Below the pieces are notes generated by a model, which was not told where the DNA came from, did not search any database, and saw nothing but the letters and a program-made list of their open reading frames with translations. This document shows positions 53,490 to 62,202 of a stretch of DNA of 64,000 nucleotides, in pieces. The stretch covers positions 1 to 64,000 of the forward strand of contig AUJT01000022.1 in assembly GCA_000424365.1 (NCBI GenBank), written 5' to 3'. Position 1 is the stretch's first letter, and each line of letters starts with the position of its first letter. The stretch comes from Lachnospiraceae bacterium NK4A144 (GTDB lineage Bacteria > Bacillota > Clostridia > Lachnospirales > Lachnospiraceae). The translations under genes were made by a program, and so were the position numbers.

Positions 53490-55325
53490 TTAATTCAGAA
53501 CACGTATCTGTACTGTTCCTGACTGTCCTTTGTATTCAGCCTTTAACTCATATGTACCGGCCTTTTTCATATTTACCGCAGATGTATCAACCTTAAGTCC
53601 TTCTGCACCGGAATAAATGATCTCCGTATTACCATACTCATCTACAACGGTTATTCTAAGGTCATCCGTTTTAAGACTATCCCCAACATTGTATGTACGA
53701 TCTGTCTTTCTTACAGTGATCGACGATACTTCATTTGCAATCTCAGAAGCTATGCTAAATGTGCAATCCGAAGCCTGAGGATTCTTCTCAACAGTAAGCT
53801 CGCCGTTTTTTGAAGTAAGGTAATATCCCGGATAAGCAACGCTCTCAAAGGTTGTTCCGTTTGCTACAGAACTATCGAAGCCTTTCAGTGTTCGGAATGT
53901 CATTCTCTTTGAATCCACTGTATATCCATCACTTGATGCCTTCTGGTAATCCTGACCCATAGAAACTGACATATCTTCATCTACCTGAAGCCACAATCCC
54001 GGCTTATTGTAGGATTCGATCGAAACATATGCATTATTATCTGTATCAGCCTTGCCGCTTTCTATTTCCCACATAGAATCTTCTGTAACAGAAGACTTCG
54101 CAGTACCAACCGTAACTTTTTTATATGGATACGCTGAATCATCAGTACTGTTTTTATATGTCTCATGCTTTATCAAAGCTCCGTTTGAATCTGCGATCGA
54201 GCTTGCCGTTCCTGTAAGACCTGTGGAATTTTCCTGAAGATATTCAATATTTCCATCTTCATCAAAGTGAAGTTCCTGGATGCAGACTACTCTTCTGAAA
54301 CCACTTCCCCACGGTAAAGATCCATTGTGATATACAAAATATGTCTTTCCCTTAAAATCTATTACTGCCATATGGTTTGTATTGCTCGTAGCAGTAGGCT
54401 CCATTACGAGACCGCCATAATCCCATTCTGCGTTCCATATATCATCAGTCGTTGCGTACGCCATCTGCTCACGCCAGTACATAGCGTAGAAAAGATAGTA
54501 CTTTCCATAGTAATTGCCATTTTTATCCTGTCTTCTGTAAAGCCAGGGTGCTTCAGCAAAATACCATCCATTCGGCATTCCTTTTATGGTCTGTCTCTCA
54601 ATATCACCGGATGCAAACGAAACTTTTCCATCACCATTTCGATCCTTGATGGACACCATATCTTCATTAAGTTCTGCGATATAGTGATTTGTATTTCCCC
54701 ATGCAAGATAGCGGTGTTCTTCTCCGTCGACAGTTTCAACCCATGCTGTAGGATCGATATCTTCCCAGCCTGCTCCTCCTCTGCCGGGATTTACAAAAGG
54801 TGTATCCGAGTCATATACGATCGGTTTAGATTCTGCTTTAAAAGGACCTGTAGGACTGTCGGAAACTGCTACACCTACACACTTTCCATACTTGGAAGTT
54901 TTTTCTTCCGCGCAGAAATATAAATAGTACTTGTCTTTATATTTCACTACCTGACTTGCCCACGCCGATGTACTATCTGCCCAGGGGACATCAGCGCACT
55001 CAAGGATCACGCCTTCATATTTAAAATTCTTCATATCTGTAGTCGAGTAGCATCGCCAATCGGGCATCACATAGCCATCCCCACTCGATGCATCATGACC
55101 TACATACAGATATACTGTATCTCCATCAACAAGTGCTGCAGGATCTCCTCCATACAAAATGTCTCCGGTATCATCAAATCCCAAAACAGGATTTCCTGTA
55201 TTGCTCTTATTTAAAACCTTTTCTGTGACAGTATCCGAGCTCTTGTCGGCGGCGATCACAGACCCTGCCAGAGATGTAACCGCCATAGCTGACGAAAGCA
55301 TCAGGACCAAAAGCTTTCTTCTCAT
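53490..55325 (-). CDS. Secreted GH43 glycosidase with AbfB-like and Ig-like domains
   Basis: A 611-residue exported hydrolase, probably an arabinofuranosidase, arabinanase or xylosidase. The signal peptide ends near VIAADK. The five-bladed GH43 domain (about 45-350) shows candidate general base Asp in YGGDPAALVDGD, pKa modulator Asp in EDIDPTAW and acid Glu in WYFAEAPWLYR. A beta-trefoil AbfB/CBM42-like domain (about 390-510; FRTLKGFDSS, YPGYYLTSKNG) and a C-terminal bacterial Ig-like domain (about 515-611) follow. GGGAG precedes the ATG. First gene of a two-gene operon with its own operator-like palindromes. Confidence 0.92.
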   Translation of the reverse strand: MRRKLLVLMLSSAMAVTSLAGSVIAADKSSDTVTEKVLNKSNTGNPVLGFDDTGDILYGGDPAALVDGDTVYLYVGHDASSGDGYVMPDWRCYSTTDMKNFKYEGVILECADVPWADSTSAWASQVVKYKDKYYLYFCAEEKTSKYGKCVGVAVSDSPTGPFKAESKPIVYDSDTPFVNPGRGGAGWEDIDPTAWVETVDGEEHRYLAWGNTNHYIAELNEDMVSIKDRNGDGKVSFASGDIERQTIKGMPNGWYFAEAPWLYRRQDKNGNYYGKYYLFYAMYWREQMAYATTDDIWNAEWDYGGLVMEPTATSNTNHMAVIDFKGKTYFVYHNGSLPWGSGFRRVVCIQELHFDEDGNIEYLQENSTGLTGTASSIADSNGALIKHETYKNSTDDSAYPYKKVTVGTAKSSVTEDSMWEIESGKADTDNNAYVSIESYNKPGLWLQVDEDMSVSMGQDYQKASSDGYTVDSKRMTFRTLKGFDSSVANGTTFESVAYPGYYLTSKNGELTVEKNPQASDCTFSIASEIANEVSSITVRKTDRTYNVGDSLKTDDLRITVVDEYGNTEIIYSGAEGLKVDTSAVNMKKAGTYELKAEYKGQSGTVQIRVLN

Positions 55326-55389
55326 ATAATTCTCCCTTCGATTTCACGTCATAATCCGGTTTGATTTCATCGGCCGCTGAAAAGTCCCG

Positions 55390-55403
55390 AATTTGTACAA
55401 ATT
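55390..55403. promoter_or_regulatory. Perfect 14-base palindrome over the GH43 promoter
   Basis: AATTTGTACAAATT is a perfect palindrome overlapping the 3' half of the predicted -10 box and the start site of the GH43 gene. Its TTGT...ACAA arms are typical of GntR-type sugar repressors such as AraR. A repressor bound here would block transcription. Confidence 0.6.
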
Positions 55404-55429
55404 TTATCAATCCGCCATTTATCGCACAA
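55401..55429 (-). promoter_or_regulatory. Promoter of the GH43-LamG operon
   Basis: TTGTGC-N17-TAAAAT on the minus strand, about 75 bases before the GH43 start codon. The leader is otherwise featureless. Confidence 0.6.
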
Positions 55430-55455
55430 TATTTTAAGCCAATGATTGTATATCT

Positions 55456-55471
55456 TTTTGTGCATACAAAA
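55456..55471. promoter_or_regulatory. Second TTTTGT/ACAAAA dyad upstream of GH43
   Basis: TTTTGTGCATACAAAA has perfect six-base arms and a four-base centre, about 66 bases upstream of the first palindrome (centre to centre). It resembles the AraR operator consensus as I recall it. Weaker TTGT...ACAA dyads occur at 55528-55537 and 55595-55607 in the same 393-base gap. Confidence 0.5.
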
Positions 55472-55647
55472 TTTCGATGTGAGATTTATATATATTTTTA
55501 AATATATTGTCCTATAGTTTTTGGTATTTGTAGACAATACATATTTATTTCATTTTTCCCATTTTTGCACATCATTTCTCAGCATTTTGTAAACTTGTAC
55601 ACGACAACTCAAAAATGGATATAATCACGTCCAATATAACGTTTTCC

Positions 55648-55675
55648 TTGAAATAAGATATTTTTTCTGTATAAT
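55648..55675 (+). promoter_or_regulatory. Promoter of the ABC-F gene
   Basis: TTGAAA-N16-TATAAT, with the -10 box 43 bases before the start codon. The rest of the divergent gap is AT-rich. Confidence 0.75.
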
Positions 55676-55718
55676 CAATAGGAGCTAAAACGAAAACAGT
55701 ATTAAATAAGGAGTTTCT

Positions 55719-57356
55719 ATGATAGAAGCAGTCGGCGTTACTTATCGTGTCGGCAAAAAGGCACTTTTTGAAGATGTAAATATTAAGTTCACAGAGGGAA
55801 ACTGCTACGGTATCATCGGTGCTAACGGTGCAGGAAAATCAACATTTCTGAAGATCCTTTCCGGTCAGCTCGAAACCACAAACGGTGATATCCATATCGG
55901 AAACGGTGAACGTCTCTCTTTCCTTGAGCAGGATCACTTCAAATACGATGAAAATGTAGTTCTTGATACGGTTATCGCAGGAAATCAGCGTCTCTTTGAT
56001 ATCATGAAAGAAAAGGACGCTATCTATGCAAAGGAAGATTTCTCTGACGAAGACGGTGTAAGAGCCGCAGAACTTGAGGGTGAATTTGCAGAATTAAACG
56101 GATGGGAAGCAGAGTCTGATGCAGAATCTCTTCTTAACGGTCTTGGAATCTCCTCTGAGCTTCATCATGAGGTAATGAAGAACCTCACAGGTTCCGATAA
56201 GGTCAAGGTTCTCCTTGCACGTGCTCTTTTCGGAAACCCGGACGTACTTCTCCTCGACGAGCCTACTAACCACCTTGATCTCGATGCTATCGAGTGGCTC
56301 GAGGACTTCCTCATTGATTTTGAAAATACAGTCATCGTTGTATCACACGACCGTTACTTCCTTAATAAGGTCTGCACTCATACAGCTGACATTGACTATG
56401 GAAAGATCCAGCTCTATGCCGGAAACTATGATTTCTGGTACGAGTCCAGCCAGCTCATGAAAAAGCAGCAGCAGGAAGCTAACAAAAAGAAGGAAGAAAA
56501 GATCAAAGAACTTCAGGAATTCATTTCCAGATTCTCTGCTAACGCTTCCAAGAGTAAGCAGGCTACAAGCCGTAAGAGAGCTCTCGAAAAGATCCAGCTC
56601 GACGATATCAAGCCTTCTTCCCGTAAGTATCCTTACGTTGACTTCCGTCCTGACAGAGAGATTGGAAACGAAGTACTTACTGTTGAAAACCTGAGCAAGA
56701 CTATTGATGGTGTAAAGGTTCTCGATAACATCAGCTTTGTCCTTAACAGAACTGACAAGGTTGCTTTTGTAGGTGCCAATGAGCAGGCTATTACTGTTCT
56801 CTTCCAGATCCTTATGGGCGAGATGGAGCCTGATGAAGGAAATTACAAGTGGGGCGTTACTACAAGCCAGGCTTACTTCCCGAAGGACAATACTAAGGAA
56901 TTTGACAACGATTACAACATTACTGAGTGGCTTACAGGCTATTCACCCGTTAAGGATGTAACTTATGTAAGAGGCTTCCTCGGACGTATGCTCTTCCCCG
57001 GTGAAGACGGTGTAAAGAAGGTTCGTGTCCTTTCCGGAGGAGAAAAGGTTCGTTGCCTTCTTTCAAAGATGATGATCTCAGGCGCTAACTGCCTCGTACT
57101 TGACGAGCCTACAAACCACCTCGACATGGAGTCCATCACAGCTCTGAATAACGGTCTCATCAAGTTCCAGGGTGTTGAGCTTTTCACCTGTCATGATCAC
57201 CAGTTTGTACAGACTACAGCAAACCGCATCATGGAGATCACTCCTGATGGCGGACTTATCGATAAGATCACAACTTACGATGAGTATCTTGCAAACAACG
57301 CTGCAGCTCGTAAGGCAACTGTATATACTGCAGATCTTGAGGACGACAATAACTAA
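55719..57356 (+). CDS. ABC-F family ATPase (YkpA/YbiT-like), one degenerate ATP site
   Basis: A 545-residue soluble protein with two fused nucleotide-binding domains and no membrane segment, typical of ribosome-associated ABC-F proteins. Domain 1 has Walker A GANGAGKST and Walker B VLLLDEPTNHLD, but its signature reads LTGSDKVK instead of LSGGQ. The linker (~245-300) is charged and helical. In domain 2, Walker A reads GANEQAITV, lacking the Lys, while its signature LSGGEKVR and Walker B LVLDEPTNHLD are intact. Lys is mostly AAG here, unlike neighbours, suggesting high expression. AAGGAG precedes the ATG. Confidence 0.92.
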   Translation: MIEAVGVTYRVGKKALFEDVNIKFTEGNCYGIIGANGAGKSTFLKILSGQLETTNGDIHIGNGERLSFLEQDHFKYDENVVLDTVIAGNQRLFDIMKEKDAIYAKEDFSDEDGVRAAELEGEFAELNGWEAESDAESLLNGLGISSELHHEVMKNLTGSDKVKVLLARALFGNPDVLLLDEPTNHLDLDAIEWLEDFLIDFENTVIVVSHDRYFLNKVCTHTADIDYGKIQLYAGNYDFWYESSQLMKKQQQEANKKKEEKIKELQEFISRFSANASKSKQATSRKRALEKIQLDDIKPSSRKYPYVDFRPDREIGNEVLTVENLSKTIDGVKVLDNISFVLNRTDKVAFVGANEQAITVLFQILMGEMEPDEGNYKWGVTTSQAYFPKDNTKEFDNDYNITEWLTGYSPVKDVTYVRGFLGRMLFPGEDGVKKVRVLSGGEKVRCLLSKMMISGANCLVLDEPTNHLDMESITALNNGLIKFQGVELFTCHDHQFVQTTANRIMEITPDGGLIDKITTYDEYLANNAAARKATVYTADLEDDNN

Positions 57357-57368
57357 TACAGAACTATA

Positions 57369-57411
57369 TGGGGCATGATCATTATGCAGATCATGTCCCA
57401 TTTATATTTTT
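57369..57411 (+). terminator. Terminator after the ABC-F gene
   Basis: TGGGGCATGATC pairs with GATCATGTCCCA (one G-U pair), followed by TTTATATTTTT, 12 bases past the stop codon. Confidence 0.8.
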
Positions 57412-57435
57412 GACCAACGAAAGGATGACAGTCGT

Positions 57436-58326
57436 ATGCTTTACGGAAATATGAGAGACGGCGTTACCGAACCGCCGGTTGATCTGCATGTTCATTCCAC
57501 TGCTTCGGACGGAACCTATACACCTTCCGAGCTGGTTGACTACGCAATAAAAAAGGGACTCGCCGCGATAGCACTTACAGATCACGATACCGTCGCAGGT
57601 CTACAAGAGATCAGAGACTATGCCGCATCACTGGAAAACGCTCCTGAGATCATAAACGGTATAGAATTATCAACCGATCTTAACGGTAAGGATATCCATA
57701 TCGTCGGTCTCTTTATCGATGAAACAGAGCCTGAATTTTTAAATAATCTGGAAGTTTTCAGAAATTCCCGCGATGTCAGAAACGAAAAAATGTGCAGAGG
57801 TCTCCGCGAAGGACTTCATATGGACATATCCTTTTCACAGCTGAAAGAAGCCTTTCCGGGCGCTGTCATCACCCGAGCCCATTATGCAAAATACATGCTG
57901 AAACATGGATATGTACAAAGCACCCAGGAGGCATTTGACCGATATATAGGTGACGGCTGTCCATACTTTGTCCCGCGTGAAAAAGTCACCCCTGTTGATG
58001 GGATAAGACTAATAAAAAAGGCTCACGGTATCCCCGTACTTGCGCATCCTCTTCTCTACGGGATGTCTCATGACAGGCTGGATTCTCTTGTAACTGACCT
58101 AAAAACAGAGGGACTTGCTGCCATGGAAACAATATATACCACTTTTTCAGCCGGCGAAACAAATGAAATGAAAGCAATGGCGGATGCACACGGTCTATTA
58201 TGGTCGGGAGGTTCTGATTTCCACGGAAGCAACAAAACCAACACCGATCTTGGTACAGGGCGCGGAAATCTTTTTATCCCGCTTTCCGTCCTTGAAAAGC
58301 TAAGAGATCATCATAAACATTGCTAA
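57436..58326 (+). CDS. PHP-domain phosphoesterase
   Basis: A 296-residue metal-dependent phosphoesterase of the polymerase/histidinol phosphatase family. Motifs are DLHVHSTASDG, ALTDHDTVAG, GIELSTD, a mid-protein PVLAHPL and GSDFHGS. It resembles the YciV/TrpH class that acts on 3',5'-bisphosphonucleosides or 5'-RNA ends; the exact substrate is inferred. AAAGGA lies ten bases before the ATG; an ATG 15 bases later is a possible alternative. Confidence 0.9.
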   Translation: MLYGNMRDGVTEPPVDLHVHSTASDGTYTPSELVDYAIKKGLAAIALTDHDTVAGLQEIRDYAASLENAPEIINGIELSTDLNGKDIHIVGLFIDETEPEFLNNLEVFRNSRDVRNEKMCRGLREGLHMDISFSQLKEAFPGAVITRAHYAKYMLKHGYVQSTQEAFDRYIGDGCPYFVPREKVTPVDGIRLIKKAHGIPVLAHPLLYGMSHDRLDSLVTDLKTEGLAAMETIYTTFSAGETNEMKAMADAHGLLWSGGSDFHGSNKTNTDLGTGRGNLFIPLSVLEKLRDHHKHC

Positions 58327-58346
58327 AACCAGGAGTTCTTAAAGAT

Positions 58347-59180
58347 ATGACTAACGACAGAAAATTTCTTTTTGTAGATTTGGACGAAACACTTCTAACC
58401 AGCGATAAACGCATAGATGGCACTGATCTCGAAGCGATAAATGAAATGCTGGATCAGGGGCACTGCTTTGCATTTGTAACAGGCCGTCCCTACCCTGACA
58501 CGATATGTATAGCAGAAAGATACCGTCTCGTCCGTGACGGCTTTTATATCGCAAGCTACAATGGCTCTCAGATCAATAATCCTGTTACGGGAGATGTCCT
58601 TTATGCCTCTCCTGTATCCATAAGTGATGTCCGGATGATCTTTGAAACCGCTGCCGAAAAAGACGTACACTGCCAGACCTACGACAGAAATTATGTGATC
58701 GCAACAGGCGGACAGGAAATACTGGATGCATATCTCAAGGGAAAAGTCATGGAACCTCTGATCGTTCCGACTATTGATGACGTGATAGATTCTCTCACAG
58801 CACCTCCTATGAAAGTTATCTGCATGGCTCTTGATGACCGCCCAAAGCTGCAGCGCTTTCGCGAGTATATAGAACCGCTCCTGCCTTCACGCTTAAATAC
58901 CTTTTTCTCAAGCGATAGGATTTTGGAGATCAGTGCATCCGATTCTTCTAAGGGAACAGGTCTTAAGCGACTCTGCGAGATAACAGGCATACCTGTTGCA
59001 AACTCCATCGGTGCAGGTGATGAAGAAAATGATCTTCCTCTCCTCAAAGCAGCAGGCTTAGGTGTAGCAATGGCTAACGCACGTGAAGAGGTAAAAAATG
59101 CCGCAGACGTCGTCACTGAACATGACAACAACCACGGCGGCATTGCTGAGATCATTTACAAATATATTCTTCAAGTATGA
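58347..59180 (+). CDS. Cof-type HAD-IIB phosphatase
   Basis: A 277-residue haloacid-dehalogenase-superfamily hydrolase with a C2B cap. Motif I is FVDLDETLLTSD, motif II Thr lies in FVTGRPYPD, motif III Lys in SSKGTGLKRL, and motif IV is IGAGDEENDLPLL. Substrates in this family are varied sugar phosphates or flavin precursors. The start is ATG 58347 with GGAG upstream, 20 bases after the PHP gene, so the two are probably co-transcribed. Confidence 0.9.
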   Translation: MTNDRKFLFVDLDETLLTSDKRIDGTDLEAINEMLDQGHCFAFVTGRPYPDTICIAERYRLVRDGFYIASYNGSQINNPVTGDVLYASPVSISDVRMIFETAAEKDVHCQTYDRNYVIATGGQEILDAYLKGKVMEPLIVPTIDDVIDSLTAPPMKVICMALDDRPKLQRFREYIEPLLPSRLNTFFSSDRILEISASDSSKGTGLKRLCEITGIPVANSIGAGDEENDLPLLKAAGLGVAMANAREEVKNAADVVTEHDNNHGGIAEIIYKYILQV

Positions 59181-59184
59181 TGAT

Positions 59185-59261
59185 ATGATGTCAGGGTCCC
59201 AAGGTCTCAATCCTCTTTGTGCAAGCACAATCGGATTTTGACCTTTTGACCCTGACATCAT
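59185..59261. repeat. Dispersed intergenic repeat, copy 2, in 77-base palindromic form
   Basis: The right half (59218-59261) is identical to copy 1. The left half (59185-59222) is a diverged inverted partner: 14 outer bases (ATGATGTCAGGGTC) match exactly, and about 30 of 37 positions match overall with one indel. The whole element fills the 104-base gap between convergent genes, starting four bases after the Cof-type gene stop. It can fold into a long hairpin on either strand. No good U-run follows. Confidence 0.92.
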
Positions 59262-59284
59262 GATATTCAAACTAACTTTGACAT

Positions 59285-59932
59285 TTAAAGAAACTTCTCC
59301 ACTTCATCCGGGGTAGTAACGATCGCATCCGGGTGAAGTTCCTCAAGCTCTGCTCTGTCCCGAAATCCCCAGAGAACACCGATAGTAAACATACCGGCAG
59401 ATATTCCGGTCTTCATATCTGTATTTGTGTCACCAAGGTACAGACATTCAGAGGGATCTACTCCAAATTCCTTAGCAGCCATCAGCGCCATATCCGGAGC
59501 CGGTTTCTTGGGAATACCTTCTTTCTGCCCGATCACAAGGTCAAAAGTCCCAGCAGGATAAACTGCGTCTGCAACCTTTACCGACTTTGCGTGAGGCTTA
59601 TTGGAACAAACCGCGATCTTCATCCCCTTAGCTTTCATCTTTTCGATAAGCTCAGGTACTCCCTTGCAGGGTGTCACATGATAGAGACACCCTTCCTCAA
59701 ATTCTTCCAGATACCGTGCATATACTTTCTGTATGATGTCCTCATCAGAAACACCATGGATCTTCATCACACGCCGTATCTGAGTTTCTGCGCCATCACC
59801 TACAATAGTCTTAAATCTTTCCAGCTCTATTTCAGGATAACCAAACTCTTTTAATACCGTGTTGGTAGTATGTGCGATCGACTCCAAAGAGTCTGTAATG
59901 GTTCCATCCATATCAAAGAGTGCTGCCTTCAT
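59285..59932 (-). CDS. HAD-IA phosphatase, phosphoglycolate phosphatase-like
   Basis: A 215-residue HAD hydrolase. Motif I is LFDMDGTITDS, motif II Ser lies in VCSNKPHAKS, motif III Lys in GIPKKPAPDM, and motif IV is YLGDTNTDM. It fits the Gph/PpaX class; PpaX-type enzymes hydrolyse pyrophosphate, and with ppk directly upstream either activity is plausible. GGAGGAAGGA precedes the ATG, which overlaps the ppk end by 20 bases. Confidence 0.9.
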   Translation of the reverse strand: MKAALFDMDGTITDSLESIAHTTNTVLKEFGYPEIELERFKTIVGDGAETQIRRVMKIHGVSDEDIIQKVYARYLEEFEEGCLYHVTPCKGVPELIEKMKAKGMKIAVCSNKPHAKSVKVADAVYPAGTFDLVIGQKEGIPKKPAPDMALMAAKEFGVDPSECLYLGDTNTDMKTGISAGMFTIGVLWGFRDRAELEELHPDAIVTTPDEVEKFL

Positions 59933-62183
59933 TTCCTTCCTCCCTTGGTGCTTTCTCCGGAATGAACACTCTTTCAGAGATCACATCTTTCTTTTTATTA
60001 GCATTTTCCTTCGCTTCCTTGCAGAAGTATTTTTGAGAGTTAAGCGGTTTCTTTCCTCTCTTATCAATCTTTATGTAGTCTCCGTTCGGCTGGAGCATAT
60101 GAGCTTTTGTATTATCATCAAGTTCTACCTGCAGGAAGTGGCGAAGATCTTCCTTAAGTTCTTCCCGTTCCACCGGAAACATGATCTCTACACGGCGATC
60201 CAGATTACGCGGCATCCAGTCCGCTGAACCCATGTAAAATTCATCATTTCCCTCATTGTAAAACCAGAATATGCGGCTGTGTTCAAGGAAAAATCCTACA
60301 ATAGAACATACTGTAATATTTTCGGATACTCCCGGTATGCCGACTTTAAGACAGCATATACCGCGAACTATCAGGTCTATTTTTACACCCGCTGCCGATG
60401 CCTTGTAAAGAGCCTCTATAATATCAGGATCACAAACAGAATTCATCTTTGCTACGATGTGCGCTTCTCTGCCGTGCCGGGCATTCTCTGCCTCACGACC
60501 TATGAGATATATAAATCTGTCCTTAAGCCAAAGAGGGGCAAGCGACAGCTTATTCCATGTAGCAGGCTCAGAATAACCTGACAGCATATTGAAAACCGCT
60601 GTTGCATCCTCTCCTATAGGCTCAGAGCAGGTAAACAGTCCCATATCCGTGTAAAACTTCGCAGTCGTATCGTTGTAATTACCTGTTCCGAGATGAACAT
60701 ATCTGCGGATACCCTCCTCTTCACGACGTACCACAAGCGCTATCTTTGAATGAGTCTTTAATCCTACCAGACCGTATATTACATGACAGCCGGCTTTTTC
60801 AAGAGTCTTTGCCCAGTTGATATTATGCTCCTCATCAAAACGGGCTTTCAGCTCCACAAGTACAGAAACCTGCTTACCGTTTTCTGCAGCATAAGCAAGC
60901 GCCGCGATGATAGGAGAATTACCGCTCACTCTGTAGAGCGTCATCTTGATCGCCAAAACATCCTTATCTCTGGCAGCTGTACGGATAAAATCAACTACCG
61001 GTTCAAAAGATTCATACGGGTGCTGCAGAAGGATATCTCCCTTCCTTATCTGCTCAAAAATATTCTCCTCAGGATTCATATATTTCGGAGACTGTGGAGT
61101 CCATCCCTTTATCTTCAGACTTTCAAATCCCGGAAGTCCTGCGACCTTTGACAGGAATGTAAGATCGAGCGGTCCGTTGATATAATATGTTTCCGCGTCA
61201 TCAACCTGAAACTCATCCCGAAGGAGCCTTAAGAGATTTCTATCCATGCTTTCTTCTACGTCAAGCCGGATAACTTCTCCCCACTGACGTCTCTTAAGCT
61301 GCCTCTCGATCTCTTTCAGGAGATCCTCTGCCTCATCTTCATCGATCGTCAGATCCGCATTTCTCATGATCCGGAAAGGATGCGCACATACGATATTGTA
61401 ATTTAAGAATAACCGGTCAATATTTCTCTCGATCAGTTCTTCAAGAAGTATTACCGTATAATTATCATCAGTTGCCGGTATCCGGACTATCCTCGGCAAA
61501 ACATCAGGAACCTGAACAAGCGCAAACTCAGGCTTATCATTATTATTTTCTTTATCTTCTTTATCTTCTTTTGTTTTTCCGCCTGAACGGTTTCTCAAAG
61601 AATGGGCTGCATCCTTAGGATAAACCAGCGCACCGATATTTAAGGATTTATTTCTGACAAGCGGAAACGGCCTCGATGAATCCACTGCCATAGGAGTGAG
61701 AACAGGATAAACATGTTCCTCGAAATATCTGTCAACATATTCTTCCTGTTCCGGCACCAGATCTTCGTGATGAGTCACCACAGTGATCCCATTCTGTTTA
61801 AGAAGTGGAAGTATCGAGCGATTATATGTAGAATACTGGAGATTTACAAAATCATGCGTCACACCATTAAGCGCACCTAACTGCTGCGCTGCCGTCATAC
61901 CTGCAATATCCTTCTTCGTATATTCCACATTTACCATGTCCTTAAGAGATGCGACACGTACCATAAAAAATTCATCGAGATTAGACGCAGTAATTCCCAG
62001 CATCTTTACTCTTTCAAAAAGCGGAAGAGTCTTGTCCCTCGCCTCCGAAAGCACTCTCTCATTAAATTTTATCCATGATAATTCTCTGTTTGTATAATAC
62101 TTAGGTGACCTAAAGTCTATCTTCTGCGTTTCCCTTTTTCCACCCTTTTTATCTGTCTTACGACCTGCTTTAGAATCTATCAT
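59913..62183 (-). CDS. ppk1: Polyphosphate kinase 1
   Basis: A 756-residue enzyme making inorganic polyphosphate from ATP. The N-terminal domain has RELSWIKFNERVLSEA. The catalytic C-terminal domains contain the histidine motifs LKTHSKIALV and VHLGTGNYNDTTAKFYTD. A Lys/Asp/Asn-rich insertion (near residues 200-215) is low complexity. GGAGGG precedes the ATG. It is followed by a HAD phosphatase and preceded by ppx. Confidence 0.96.
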   Translation of the reverse strand: MIDSKAGRKTDKKGGKRETQKIDFRSPKYYTNRELSWIKFNERVLSEARDKTLPLFERVKMLGITASNLDEFFMVRVASLKDMVNVEYTKKDIAGMTAAQQLGALNGVTHDFVNLQYSTYNRSILPLLKQNGITVVTHHEDLVPEQEEYVDRYFEEHVYPVLTPMAVDSSRPFPLVRNKSLNIGALVYPKDAAHSLRNRSGGKTKEDKEDKENNNDKPEFALVQVPDVLPRIVRIPATDDNYTVILLEELIERNIDRLFLNYNIVCAHPFRIMRNADLTIDEDEAEDLLKEIERQLKRRQWGEVIRLDVEESMDRNLLRLLRDEFQVDDAETYYINGPLDLTFLSKVAGLPGFESLKIKGWTPQSPKYMNPEENIFEQIRKGDILLQHPYESFEPVVDFIRTAARDKDVLAIKMTLYRVSGNSPIIAALAYAAENGKQVSVLVELKARFDEEHNINWAKTLEKAGCHVIYGLVGLKTHSKIALVVRREEEGIRRYVHLGTGNYNDTTAKFYTDMGLFTCSEPIGEDATAVFNMLSGYSEPATWNKLSLAPLWLKDRFIYLIGREAENARHGREAHIVAKMNSVCDPDIIEALYKASAAGVKIDLIVRGICCLKVGIPGVSENITVCSIVGFFLEHSRIFWFYNEGNDEFYMGSADWMPRNLDRRVEIMFPVEREELKEDLRHFLQVELDDNTKAHMLQPNGDYIKIDKRGKKPLNSQKYFCKEAKENANKKKDVISERVFIPEKAPREEGNEGSTL

Positions 62184-62202
62184 TCGAATATCCCTCCATA
62201 CT

